64,000 nucleotides of DNA from Parafilimonas terrae (GTDB lineage: Bacteria; Bacteroidota; Bacteroidia; Chitinophagales; Chitinophagaceae). Below are positions 18,426 through 26,288 of the stretch, piece by piece. The translations under genes were made by a program, and so were the position numbers. A model generated the notes under the pieces. That model was not told the origin of the DNA. It did no database searches and saw only the letters and a program-made list of their open reading frames with translations. The stretch spans positions 1 through 64,000 of the forward strand of contig NZ_FOXQ01000007.1 of assembly GCF_900115755.1 (NCBI RefSeq). Reading direction: 5' to 3'. The first letter of the stretch is position 1; the number at the start of each line of letters is the position of its first letter.

Positions 18426-18707
18426 CTAAATTAGATTCACCAGATTTTGAAGCCCTTTCTCTTTTTGGGCATCTTGATCAGGCTCAAATATTATATTAAT
18501 CAGCATTTCTTGAGTTTGATAATCAAATAATTGAATAGCTAAATAATCCATACCCCAAAATTGAATCGCTCCAACTTTGAATTTATTTTCAAAAACTACT
18601 TCTTGTAATTCTCCAAAATCTCCCTCCGGAAAATGCCTGTATTCTATTTCATATTGTTTAAAAAAATGTTTCAATTCCTGTTTAAACAATTTAATATCAT
18701 ATTTCAT
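18426..18707 (-). CDS. Small protein of unknown function between direct repeats
   Basis: 93 residues, no signal peptide, acidic/aromatic mix (EIEYRHFPEGDFGELQEVVF, AIQFWGMDYLAIQLF, EPDQDAQKEKG). I do not recognise the family; the size and soluble character would fit an immunity-like or other accessory protein, but nothing shows that. It is transcribed against guaB and lies exactly between two imperfect direct repeats, with 20 bases on one side and 33 on the other, which suggests that gene and repeats moved as a unit. The start ATG 18707 is preceded by an AT-rich leader. Confidence 0.6.
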   Translation of the reverse strand: MKYDIKLFKQELKHFFKQYEIEYRHFPEGDFGELQEVVFENKFKVGAIQFWGMDYLAIQLFDYQTQEMLINIIFEPDQDAQKEKGLQNLVNLI

Positions 18708-18740
18708 AATTATTAAACTTTTGAAAATAATATCGCTTCA

Positions 18741-18833
18741 TCCACCCTTGTTGTTGTCACCAACAAGGAGTTTCATAAACAATATCATCATTCATACAAT
18801 CAAATTTGTTGGTCACAAGGCCAACAACGGCTG
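18741..18833 (+). repeat. Flanking direct repeat 2 of a small-gene cassette
   Basis: Imperfect copy of 18313-18405 in the same orientation. Hairpins: 8-bp stem (18746-18753 with 18761-18768, CCTTGTTG/CAACAAGG) and 7-bp stem (18806-18812 with 18821-18827, TTGTTGG/CCAACAA). Loop sequences differ while pairing is kept, so the structure seems to be selected. Confidence 0.7.
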
Positions 18834-18853
18834 CAGAATAGCGCCTGCATTTA

Positions 18854-20935
18854 CTACTCCTCCAGCCACACCGTTTGTGTAAATGCACCGTTCACCGCAA
18901 CATCCCATACTGCTGCACGAACCCATTTCCTGTTTTTTAAATTGATGTTGAAAGTAAAATCCTTATCACCAAAAGCAGTTGTATTATTCAGGCTGACGCT
19001 GTCGCGATAAACATTTTTTCCATCGCCCGAAATTATTTCAACATACTGCAACGGGAATGTCCAGTTTAAATGCATATTAATTTTCGCATTCCCATTTGCA
19101 TCAGGCCTTGCAATTTCATTTGTTGCTTTACCATTTACCGTAAATGATGGAATTAATACTTCGCCTGTTGTTGTAAAAAATTTCCCCTGTTGCATCGCAG
19201 TTAAAATCGGCTGCCAGCTTTCATCAAATTTCGGAAGTGTATTCAACTGCAGGTAGTTCACATTCAAATGTGCATACATTTCGTTTTCGGGCTCAATGCT
19301 AAAAACATCGGCTTCACCAATTACATGTTTTTTCAAACCCCAGTTATTCATATCATCCATTAAATCCAGCACACGTTTACCTAATCGCGGTTGTGAAAGA
19401 TCGGCAGGCATTGCTTTCCAGGCTGCGCCTAAAAAATGATCAGAAGTGAAGAAAGAAGCATTTTTATACTTGTCAGGATAACCAACAGAGCCTTTTGTGC
19501 GAGGATGCGCTGTCCATGCTAATCCATTTTCATCTTTCAACAAATTGAACATGTCTGTTGTATCACCAATATGATAAATCTTTCCATATTGTTTATCAAA
19601 ACTCAAATAAGGCGTATTTGCGTTTCTGCTCATGATCCAATACACCGGCTTTGGAAAAAATGCGAGCCAATGCCCGCCAAAAAATTCATTTGGCTCTTCA
19701 CCGGGCAGCAATAAAAACCCGTCATCAGATAATCTTTTGCATTGCTCAAACAAAGCATGCAGTTCATTAAGCCTTGTGCTGTCAGGCCCTTTTGGATGTG
19801 CCGTGTAATGAAACTCTGCGAGGTGAACAATATCAACACCAGTGTTCTTAAAAACATTTACAAAGCTTGGGTGTTCGGGAACTGGTTTTCCTTTCAGCAC
19901 AACATTCATGATAAACTCATTATGAAAATGGCTGCTCATGGTTTTATAGCCAGGCAAGGCTACATAACGATCATCATGCGTAAACTTTTTTACCGCATTT
20001 ATATTTTGTTCAGCATTGTGGCTGCTAATCAAACAAAAGAAATTCAAACGTTGTTTTGTACCCGGCGGTGCATTAAACCAGGGCACAAAACGCTTATCAC
20101 CTTCCGGCTCTTGCCGTATGCCCATTCCAAAGCCTTTCAGCAACTTCCGGTAGTTATTTCCATACCATGTAAACTTTAAATTAAAAGCTTCATCCAACGG
20201 GTAAAAATATTGATGCGGCGCAGGGAAAACAGCAAGGCTTCCGCTATTATTTTCACCTGCAATCGTTCTGTATTTTACTGCTATGTTTTTTGCCGTATCG
20301 TTTGCATTGATTGCAGATTGTATCAAACGATCACCGGTATCGTTCCAGGCAATTTTATTCCATTCATTTGATGCGCTCATTAATCCTGCATCATATAAAA
20401 TGGCAGTTGAATCAACGTTGGTTGCAAGCACGGCAGCCACATTAAATAAAGGGCTTCCATTATAAACAGTTATTTCAAGAAAGCCGCTAAAAGATGCTGC
20501 CTGCATATTATAAATTCTAACGATGGTATGTGTGCCTTCTGTTATAACTGCGGCGCTGTCTTTGTGAAGGTTGACAACAAAAGATTCATGCGGCTTAAGC
20601 GGCACTTTATCAAAGAAAATATTCCAGCCGTTTTGTGAAACAAGATCACGTTTACCAACAGTTAAAATAAATGCAGGATCAATATTGTTGGCAATATTTT
20701 TTAATGATGTTTTATCACCTGTAGAAATTGCTTTAAACAAGGGTTTATTTTTTGAAAGATCAAGCAACATCTTTCCATAATCATCGTGGCCTGTTGGCCA
20801 GCTTATTGAAATAACACTGTCGGTAACAAATAATGATGTCTTACTTTTTTTATTATACTGGCTAGTACGAACAAGATCTTGCGAATAACCAATAACGGAA
20901 ATACATAAAAGAATAGCAGGTAATAAATATTTCAT
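18854..20935 (-). CDS. Secreted PHP-like metallohydrolase family protein
   Basis: 693 residues with signal peptide MKYLLPAILLCISVIGYSQ. The N-terminal ~320 residues are beta-rich. From about 330 the sequence resembles the CehA/McbA-type PHP fold: SSHFHNEF with an HxH-like pair, TGVDIVHLAEFHYTAHPKG, a glutamate-rich LLPGEEPNEFFGGHWLAFF, AWTAHPRTKGSVGYPD and IGEADVFSIEPENEMY; histidines and acids there could hold metals. The C-terminal part is a beta domain. The substrate is unknown. It is the last gene of the long minus-strand PUL, five bases after the next gene, so it is part of that operon. Confidence 0.6.
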   Translation of the reverse strand: MKYLLPAILLCISVIGYSQDLVRTSQYNKKSKTSLFVTDSVISISWPTGHDDYGKMLLDLSKNKPLFKAISTGDKTSLKNIANNIDPAFILTVGKRDLVSQNGWNIFFDKVPLKPHESFVVNLHKDSAAVITEGTHTIVRIYNMQAASFSGFLEITVYNGSPLFNVAAVLATNVDSTAILYDAGLMSASNEWNKIAWNDTGDRLIQSAINANDTAKNIAVKYRTIAGENNSGSLAVFPAPHQYFYPLDEAFNLKFTWYGNNYRKLLKGFGMGIRQEPEGDKRFVPWFNAPPGTKQRLNFFCLISSHNAEQNINAVKKFTHDDRYVALPGYKTMSSHFHNEFIMNVVLKGKPVPEHPSFVNVFKNTGVDIVHLAEFHYTAHPKGPDSTRLNELHALFEQCKRLSDDGFLLLPGEEPNEFFGGHWLAFFPKPVYWIMSRNANTPYLSFDKQYGKIYHIGDTTDMFNLLKDENGLAWTAHPRTKGSVGYPDKYKNASFFTSDHFLGAAWKAMPADLSQPRLGKRVLDLMDDMNNWGLKKHVIGEADVFSIEPENEMYAHLNVNYLQLNTLPKFDESWQPILTAMQQGKFFTTTGEVLIPSFTVNGKATNEIARPDANGNAKINMHLNWTFPLQYVEIISGDGKNVYRDSVSLNNTTAFGDKDFTFNINLKNRKWVRAAVWDVAVNGAFTQTVWLEE

Positions 20936-20940
20936 TCGTT

Positions 20941-21576
20941 TTAATTACTGTTACAGAATTCAATTAAAGCAGCAACCGTTTCGTTTTTTTTAAAATTCAC
21001 CTTATTCTTTTTTGTGTAATCTTCTATTGCACTTTCCTTATCTGAAAAAACTTTTTTTATATCTTTCACATTGGTGATCAAAATATATTTTCCATCTTTC
21101 TTTAAGAAGTAAGCCGTTTTATTTTTAAAACTATACTCATCGGGCAGCGATAAAGAATAAGCCCTTCCGCCCCGCTTAAGGTCTGCAATATTTGTAACTG
21201 CAGTTGTTTGCGATTTGCCAAAACCGGTTTCATTACCTGATGGAATAATATCAGATGTATGCTGCAAAAGCAAGGCAACAGGCGTTTGCGTGGCAACTTC
21301 ATAAAACATATTATCGCCGGGTATAAATTTTTTATCGTTCAGGTAAACTGTATCAACTTCCTGTATTTTATCCAATGCGAGGAATTGTTCACCCTGTTTA
21401 AATATCATTTCCTGCGTAAGCGTGTTATAATTAAGTTGTGTTTTTGTAACCGTTCCGGATTTTTGCAGCACACTTCCTTCTTTAAATTCGGGAAACAAAT
21501 ACTGCGTCAACTGTTTTTGCGCAAACACACCTTTATATATAAGTATTGCAGCAAGCAGTAATACATACTTTTTCAT
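20941..21576 (-). CDS. Secreted protein of unknown function in PUL 1
   Basis: 211 residues with signal peptide MKKYVLLLAAILIYKGVFAQ. Segments such as LFPEFKEGSVLQKSG, LNYNTLTQEMIF and KNKTAYFLKKDGKYILI occur in an uncharacterised group of small secreted Bacteroidota proteins that use one beta-rich domain; no catalytic residues are apparent. It starts 18 bases after the GH43 gene and ends 5 bases before the PHP-like gene, so it is cotranscribed with them. Confidence 0.65.
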   Translation of the reverse strand: MKKYVLLLAAILIYKGVFAQKQLTQYLFPEFKEGSVLQKSGTVTKTQLNYNTLTQEMIFKQGEQFLALDKIQEVDTVYLNDKKFIPGDNMFYEVATQTPVALLLQHTSDIIPSGNETGFGKSQTTAVTNIADLKRGGRAYSLSLPDEYSFKNKTAYFLKKDGKYILITNVKDIKKVFSDKESAIEDYTKKNKVNFKKNETVAALIEFCNSN

Positions 21577-21594
21577 AATTGATATATTAGAGCG

Positions 21595-22602
21595 TTAATA
21601 TTTCTTTTCAACAACAGGCCAGCCGTTTTTATATACCACCGGCTGAATGCACATTACACGCCGCACATATTTATTTTTCTTTTCTGCTTTTGATGCATCA
21701 GCCTCACGCTTAAAATTCGCATGATAAGCCATCCAGGCATTACCATCTTTATCATGCACAATTGAATTATGGCCTGGCGCTGTCCAGGCATCATCTTTTG
21801 CAAGAATAACGCTGCTGCTGTTTGCCCTGGTTTCACCCAATCTTGTAAACGGGCCAAAAGCATTATCAGCGCGTGCAACCATTACTGCATAGTTAGCGTT
21901 ATCACCACAACAATTATTGCCTGAATAATATAAATAATATTGATCGTCATAATAATCAACCCAGGCGCCTTCCACTAACTTATCATACAATTTTTCTTTA
22001 TTGGTTGCGATCACTTCAATAGCTTTTGTACCGGGTTTTATTTCTTTCCAGTCATCTGTTAATTCGCTCACACTTATCGGTGCAAAATCAGAACCCCAAT
22101 ACATAATCTTCTTTTTTGTTTTTGGATCAACCATTGCCATAGGGTCCAGCACTTTAAAATCTTTTCCTTTCATCAGGGGCGAACCTTTATCAACAAAAGG
22201 GCCTGTTGGCTTTGTTGCAAATGCAACACCAATGCACATCCCGTAGGTCGTATCATCGCTTTTTGCACAATAAAACATTACATATTGCTTTATACCTTCA
22301 TCATATAAAACATGCGGCGCCCAATAGTTTTGCGTAGTGCTTGCCCATGAAGCTTTTTGCGGCAGGGCATCGCCAATATAAGTCCAGTTAAAAAGATCAG
22401 TTGAAGAAGCAAGCTGAATATTATTCAGTTTACCATCATGCCTGCCATTGGTGGCATAAGCATAATATTTCCCATCGGGCGCAAGTATAACTGTGGGATC
22501 AGGAAAATCCTGGTTGATTACAGGATTATGTTTTGCATTTGCTTGCTGCGCATTACCAACAAGCGAAGTGCATAAAATGAAAACGAATAAAAAATATTTC
22601 AT
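21595..22602 (-). CDS. Glycoside hydrolase family 43, arabinanase or xylosidase type
   Basis: 335 residues, signal peptide ending GNAQ. Five-bladed propeller with the GH43 triad: general base Asp35 in DFPDPTV, pKa-setting Asp in KVLDPMAMVD, and general acid Glu in LVEGAWVDYY. APGHNSIVHDKDG and AYHAN are typical GH43 blade motifs. Family activities include arabinan endo-1,5-alpha-L-arabinanase, alpha-L-arabinofuranosidase and beta-xylosidase; the exact linkage cannot be told by eye. It lies 22 bases after the sialidase-fold gene. With two other GH43-like genes and GH127 in the same operon, an arabinose-bearing substrate is likely. Confidence 0.88.
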   Translation of the reverse strand: MKYFLFVFILCTSLVGNAQQANAKHNPVINQDFPDPTVILAPDGKYYAYATNGRHDGKLNNIQLASSTDLFNWTYIGDALPQKASWASTTQNYWAPHVLYDEGIKQYVMFYCAKSDDTTYGMCIGVAFATKPTGPFVDKGSPLMKGKDFKVLDPMAMVDPKTKKKIMYWGSDFAPISVSELTDDWKEIKPGTKAIEVIATNKEKLYDKLVEGAWVDYYDDQYYLYYSGNNCCGDNANYAVMVARADNAFGPFTRLGETRANSSSVILAKDDAWTAPGHNSIVHDKDGNAWMAYHANFKREADASKAEKKNKYVRRVMCIQPVVYKNGWPVVEKKY

Positions 22603-22624
22603 GGGCTGCTGTGTTTAACATGAA

Positions 22625-23746
22625 TTATTTAATGAAGGTTGCTGTTGCAGAATCATTCAAATTATTTGTATTATAAAACAACCTGCAGGCGCCATTCACT
22701 TTCTTCAATGCAAGCTCTAAAACTTTTTGATTATTCAACAACAATAATTGCGAACTATAATTTTCGCATGGGTTTTTTCCATCCGATGGCGAAGCAACAG
22801 GTGCTCTCACTTCTGTCCATAAGCCTTCACCATTATTTCGATTAACCATATACACACTGCCATTATTATCTGCAATTGTATTATCAGCATTTTTATTCAG
22901 CACCTGTCCTATCAATAGTAACACACCATTCTTTGTGCCATCATCAAACCAGGTTATGGTTGGCGCGTGTGAAAAATGGTTACCATTTGTTGACTCAACT
23001 CTTGCACCTAAACCTGTTGCATTGCCCCAATCGTTACCATCTTTAGAAAACCTTATGTATGTATCACAATTATTACCACATACTTCATAACACATAATAT
23101 AAGTGCCGTTAGCAAGTTTTGTAACCGTAGGCATACCGGGCCGTTTAATATTGTCATTCACGGCAACATCTTTTATATCATCACTCCAGGTTAAACCTCC
23201 ATCTGTTGAAATGCGGTGCGCTATTATTTGATTATAACCTTGTGCTTTATATTCTTCACTTGAAAAAAACATTAATAAATTTTGTTTATCATCCACTATA
23301 AACTCAGGTTCCCATAAACCAATCTCACCTTTAACGGCAGTGGAATAAAACTGCCATGTGCGTGCATGGTCTTCACTTTTGTAAATGCGGATAGAACAAT
23401 TCGTTCGCGGCGTTTGATCTGTACCAACAGATGTTGCCCAAAACAATGTACCCGCTTTAGTATCGTTTAATTTTTCAGGAAACACATATAGTTCACTGCA
23501 GCAGTTGCGTGGCGGCGTGGTTTCTTTAAGATTGGAGACAGTCGCCCATGTTTTACCGCTGTCTTTACTTTCATAAAATGCGCCGGTGTTGCCATTATCA
23601 AAACTTGTAATCAAATCACCATTTTGCATTTGCACTATTCTTGGATAATAAGCAACCCTGTCTGCAAGCATTGTTTGCGCAGGTAAGGCAGCATATATTA
23701 TCATGCAAAAAACTAATAACATAATATGTTTAAGCAAGCTGCGCAT
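22625..23746 (-). CDS. Sialidase-fold (BNR repeat) glycoside hydrolase, possibly GH93
   Basis: 373 residues with an N-terminal signal peptide (MRSLLKHIMLLVFCMIIYAALPAQ). Several Asp-box-like turns are visible (SKDSGKTW, STDGGLTW, SEDHARTW, SKDGNDW), and the mature protein begins with YYPRIVQMQNGDLI. This is the six-bladed propeller shared by GH33 sialidases and GH93 exo-alpha-1,5-L-arabinanases. The PUL context (GH43 twice, GH127) favours arabinanase over sialidase; there is no sialic acid catabolic gene in the window. Several cysteine pairs (NCC, NNCD) suggest disulfides. It starts 18 bases after the GH43 gene. Confidence 0.7.
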   Translation of the reverse strand: MRSLLKHIMLLVFCMIIYAALPAQTMLADRVAYYPRIVQMQNGDLITSFDNGNTGAFYESKDSGKTWATVSNLKETTPPRNCCSELYVFPEKLNDTKAGTLFWATSVGTDQTPRTNCSIRIYKSEDHARTWQFYSTAVKGEIGLWEPEFIVDDKQNLLMFFSSEEYKAQGYNQIIAHRISTDGGLTWSDDIKDVAVNDNIKRPGMPTVTKLANGTYIMCYEVCGNNCDTYIRFSKDGNDWGNATGLGARVESTNGNHFSHAPTITWFDDGTKNGVLLLIGQVLNKNADNTIADNNGSVYMVNRNNGEGLWTEVRAPVASPSDGKNPCENYSSQLLLLNNQKVLELALKKVNGACRLFYNTNNLNDSATATFIK

Positions 23747-23764
23747 ATCGTAGTTAATTATTCA

Positions 23765-24793
23765 TCATTCTGCCGGAACCGCCATTGGTACACCCGTTGC
23801 AACTGGCTCGCCAAAATTGGGCGTTCCATCTGCATTCCATGTAAATCTTTGTGCACGCGGGCTGCGTTTATTGCCACAGCCATCGCCGGGATTGCTATTG
23901 GCATGATATAAAATCCAGTTCTCTTTCCCGTTAGGCGAAACAAAAAAACTATTATGGCCCGGCGCATACACTTTATTTGCAGCAGAAGATTGAAATACAG
24001 GCTGTGCAGATTTTTTCCAGGAAGCAGCATCAAGCAAATCTGCATCAACATTTGCGGTTAACATACCCAGTGCATAACGATCCGTCCAGCAGCCGCTGGC
24101 AGAATAGATTAAAAATATTTTGTCATTATGCAATAAAAATTCAGGGCCTTCATTCACGCTTACATGTGCAGGGTCATTTGGCGAATTCAAATCACCGTTT
24201 AATTCCCATTCATATTCCGGCTTCGATAACAAGGTGCGTTTTCCATCAATCGTCCACGGGTTTTTCATGGCAGCAATGTATATATCCTGCTCACCATTCA
24301 CATCGCCTTTCCATCCGCTCCATATAAAATATAATTTCCCTTTCAGTTCAATGGCCGAACCGTCAATGCTCCACTTATCTTCCGGCGTTGTAAGCTTGCC
24401 TTTCAATATCCATTCGCCCTGCAAAGGATCAGCCGATGCATTTTCCAGCACATACATGCGATGATCATTGTTGTTGCCACTGTCTGCAGCAAAATATACA
24501 TACCATTTATTGTTGAAGAAATGAATTTCAGGCGCCCATAATTCCTTTGAATATTCTTTACCGGGGGGAGGCGCCCACACAACTTTTTTTTCTGCTGAAG
24601 ACAGGTAAGCAATATTTTTTGTTTTCCATATGGTAATGTTATGCCCGGTTGAATTGGTATAATAATAATAGCCGTCTTTATAAATCGTCCACGGGTCCGG
24701 CCCTGATGGCAACAAAGGATTGGTAAAAGTTTTTTGTGCATTTGCTATTATTCCAAACAGCAATAAAAAAACTGCAATAATGTTTGCCTTCAT
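23765..24793 (-). CDS. Glycoside hydrolase family 43, alpha-L-arabinofuranosidase type
   Basis: 343 residues from ATG 24793, giving signal peptide MKANIIAVFLLLFGIIANAQ. The frame stays open to 24895, but those 34 codons are translated from repeat copy A and are not coding. Triad: Asp33 in SGPDPWTI, Asp in WSIDGSAIEL, Glu in VNEGPEFLL. AGHNSFF-like APGHNSFFVSPNG and LYHANSNPGDG are shared with arabinofuranosidases of the family. It would release arabinose side groups in the periplasm. A 419-base gap full of repeats separates it from the GH76 gene upstream, so it may start a sub-operon of five genes that ends at 18854. Confidence 0.88.
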   Translation of the reverse strand: MKANIIAVFLLLFGIIANAQKTFTNPLLPSGPDPWTIYKDGYYYYTNSTGHNITIWKTKNIAYLSSAEKKVVWAPPPGKEYSKELWAPEIHFFNNKWYVYFAADSGNNNDHRMYVLENASADPLQGEWILKGKLTTPEDKWSIDGSAIELKGKLYFIWSGWKGDVNGEQDIYIAAMKNPWTIDGKRTLLSKPEYEWELNGDLNSPNDPAHVSVNEGPEFLLHNDKIFLIYSASGCWTDRYALGMLTANVDADLLDAASWKKSAQPVFQSSAANKVYAPGHNSFFVSPNGKENWILYHANSNPGDGCGNKRSPRAQRFTWNADGTPNFGEPVATGVPMAVPAE

Positions 24794-24838
24794 AATTAAT
24801 TTATTTAAACAACTTCGTTGTTTTTTGATGATGATTAT

Positions 24839-24910
24839 GTTACCAGCGACAGAACAGGTGGCATCTTCGTTGCGTCGCATTACCGTCATCAGCATATTTT
24901 CATGGCGACT
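24839..24910 (+). repeat. Dispersed intergenic repeat, copy A
   Basis: GTTACCAGC ... AACAGGTGGCATC ... GTTGCGTCGCATTACC ... GTCATCAGCATAT. The same blocks appear in order at 37712-37802 and, in opposite orientation, at 61731-61803. Confidence 0.75.
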
Positions 24911-24962
24911 GAAGATTTATGTTTTCAGTTGCGACAATACATTTATGCAACCTGAATTTTTT

Positions 24963-25056
24963 AGAGATGTCTCGTCACCTCAACACGACGCTCGAAAAGT
25001 TTAATAAACATAATCACTTCAAACGTCAACGTCATTCAGCTAAAACAGAAATCTCT
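24963..25056. repeat. Palindromic-ended repeat unit 1
   Basis: 94-base unit that begins AGAGATGTCTCGT and ends AGAAATCTCT, so its ends are inverted repeats. It contains ACGCTCGAA and AAACGTCAACGTCATT. Unit 2 follows 29 bases later in the same orientation. Confidence 0.65.
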
Positions 25057-25085
25057 TAAATCATTTCAAACTGCAAAAGAATCGG

Positions 25086-25174
25086 GAGATGTCTCGTTAT
25101 CCCGGCATGACGTTCGAAGAACCTAAATAAACACAACCACGTTGAACGTCATTTCGACGACAGGAGAAATCTCT
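25086..25174. repeat. Palindromic-ended repeat unit 2
   Basis: 89-base unit, begins GAGATGTCTCGT and ends GAGAAATCTCT, with GACGTTCGAA and TGAACGTCATTTCGACG inside. An imperfect tandem copy of 24963-25056. Elements of this kind (GAAATCTC/GAGATTTC ends with a TCGAAATGACG core) are widespread between genes of Bacteroidota. Confidence 0.65.
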
Positions 25175-25211
25175 TGTCATTAACCGCTCTTACATACACA
25201 AAGAACTATCG

Positions 25212-26288
25212 TCAATTCACTGCCTGCAACCTTGCATAAACCTCCACCATTGCCGCCTGGTCAATAAGGCTTTTCTTCCTGGCATTATGTCCTAATAAAC
25301 CATTAGTGTTTTTTTCATCACGCCATATTCTTTCAGCTTCGTTATACCATAAATGAAGCAGTTGTTTATCATGATTAACATTGTACAATTCTATATAACC
25401 CCTCAGCATAACTGCATTAAACCAGTAATGGCCTGGCAGTTTATTATTTTTATAAAAAAAATTTGTTGCCGCTGCAGCCATGCTTTCCGCACGTTGCAAA
25501 TATTTTTTATCATGCGTTATGTTATACAGCAAAACATTCGATTGCAGCATGGTGCCGGTGTTATAGGTATATTTAGCCGAATCAATTTTAAGCGAAGGAA
25601 TTTTTATGTTATCATAATACAAACCATCCGGCGATTGCAAATGCGCATTCACCCAATTGTATAATTGAAGGGCTGTTTGTAAATATTTATTATCATTTGT
25701 AATTTTATACAACTGCAATGCCACCAGGATACCCGGCCCGTTAGAGCAGGTATTTTTTGTTGTTTTATCTGCATACTTCCAATATAAACCGCCGCCGGCA
25801 GCACTATCATAACCTGTCATCATAAAATCATATATCATCACTGCAGCATCCAGGTATTTCTTTTCATGCTCACGATTATAAATGTCTATGTAAGCAATGG
25901 CTATCCATTGGTTATCGTCATAAAAAGCATCATCTTTTTTTTCTTTCACAACAGATGCCTGGTAAGAAGGCAATGATGTTGCAGTGGTATAATATTGATC
26001 GATAGCATCAACCACCGGTTGAATATAATTTACTGAAGGATTAATAACTGAGGCTTCATTCGCGGCCTGTATCAATGCACATAAAGGCCATAAAAATGAG
26101 TGCGTTTGTTTTTCGCCCTGCACACATTCTTCATAATACAGTTTATTGCCTGCATCATAAAAATAGCGGTTGATGTTGCTATACACCGAATTTATAAATG
26201 GCCTGTAATCTTTTACAGGCTGCGCATTGCTGCAATAATTAACTGCAATAAAAAAGCAACATACCAAATATCTTTTTACACTACTCAT
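25212..26288 (-). CDS. Glycoside hydrolase family 76, alpha-1,6-mannanase type
   Basis: 358 residues with signal peptide MSSVKRYLVCCFFIAVNYCSNAQ. An (alpha/alpha)6 barrel protein. The catalytic pair of adjacent aspartates is visible at 124-125 in FYDDNQWIAIAY, with Trp128 behind it, and GGGLYWKYAD, TCSNGPGILVALQLY and LQSNVLLYNITHD fit GH76. Known members cut alpha-1,6-mannan backbones or related linkages; in this arabinose/galactose-type locus the true substrate may differ. Its first 8 bases overlap the end of galK, so it is translationally coupled to it. Confidence 0.8.
   Translation of the reverse strand: MSSVKRYLVCCFFIAVNYCSNAQPVKDYRPFINSVYSNINRYFYDAGNKLYYEECVQGEKQTHSFLWPLCALIQAANEASVINPSVNYIQPVVDAIDQYYTTATSLPSYQASVVKEKKDDAFYDDNQWIAIAYIDIYNREHEKKYLDAAVMIYDFMMTGYDSAAGGGLYWKYADKTTKNTCSNGPGILVALQLYKITNDNKYLQTALQLYNWVNAHLQSPDGLYYDNIKIPSLKIDSAKYTYNTGTMLQSNVLLYNITHDKKYLQRAESMAAAATNFFYKNNKLPGHYWFNAVMLRGYIELYNVNHDKQLLHLWYNEAERIWRDEKNTNGLLGHNARKKSLIDQAAMVEVYARLQAVN

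Noticed and set aside
24793-24895. 34-codon N-terminal extension of the GH43 protein
   Set aside because: It is translated from repeat copy A; the signal peptide begins at ATG 24793.
24963-25174. Possible CRISPR-like array in the GH76-GH43 gap
   Set aside because: Only two ~90-base units with imperfect identity and inverted ends; no short identical repeats with regular unique spacers and no cas genes.
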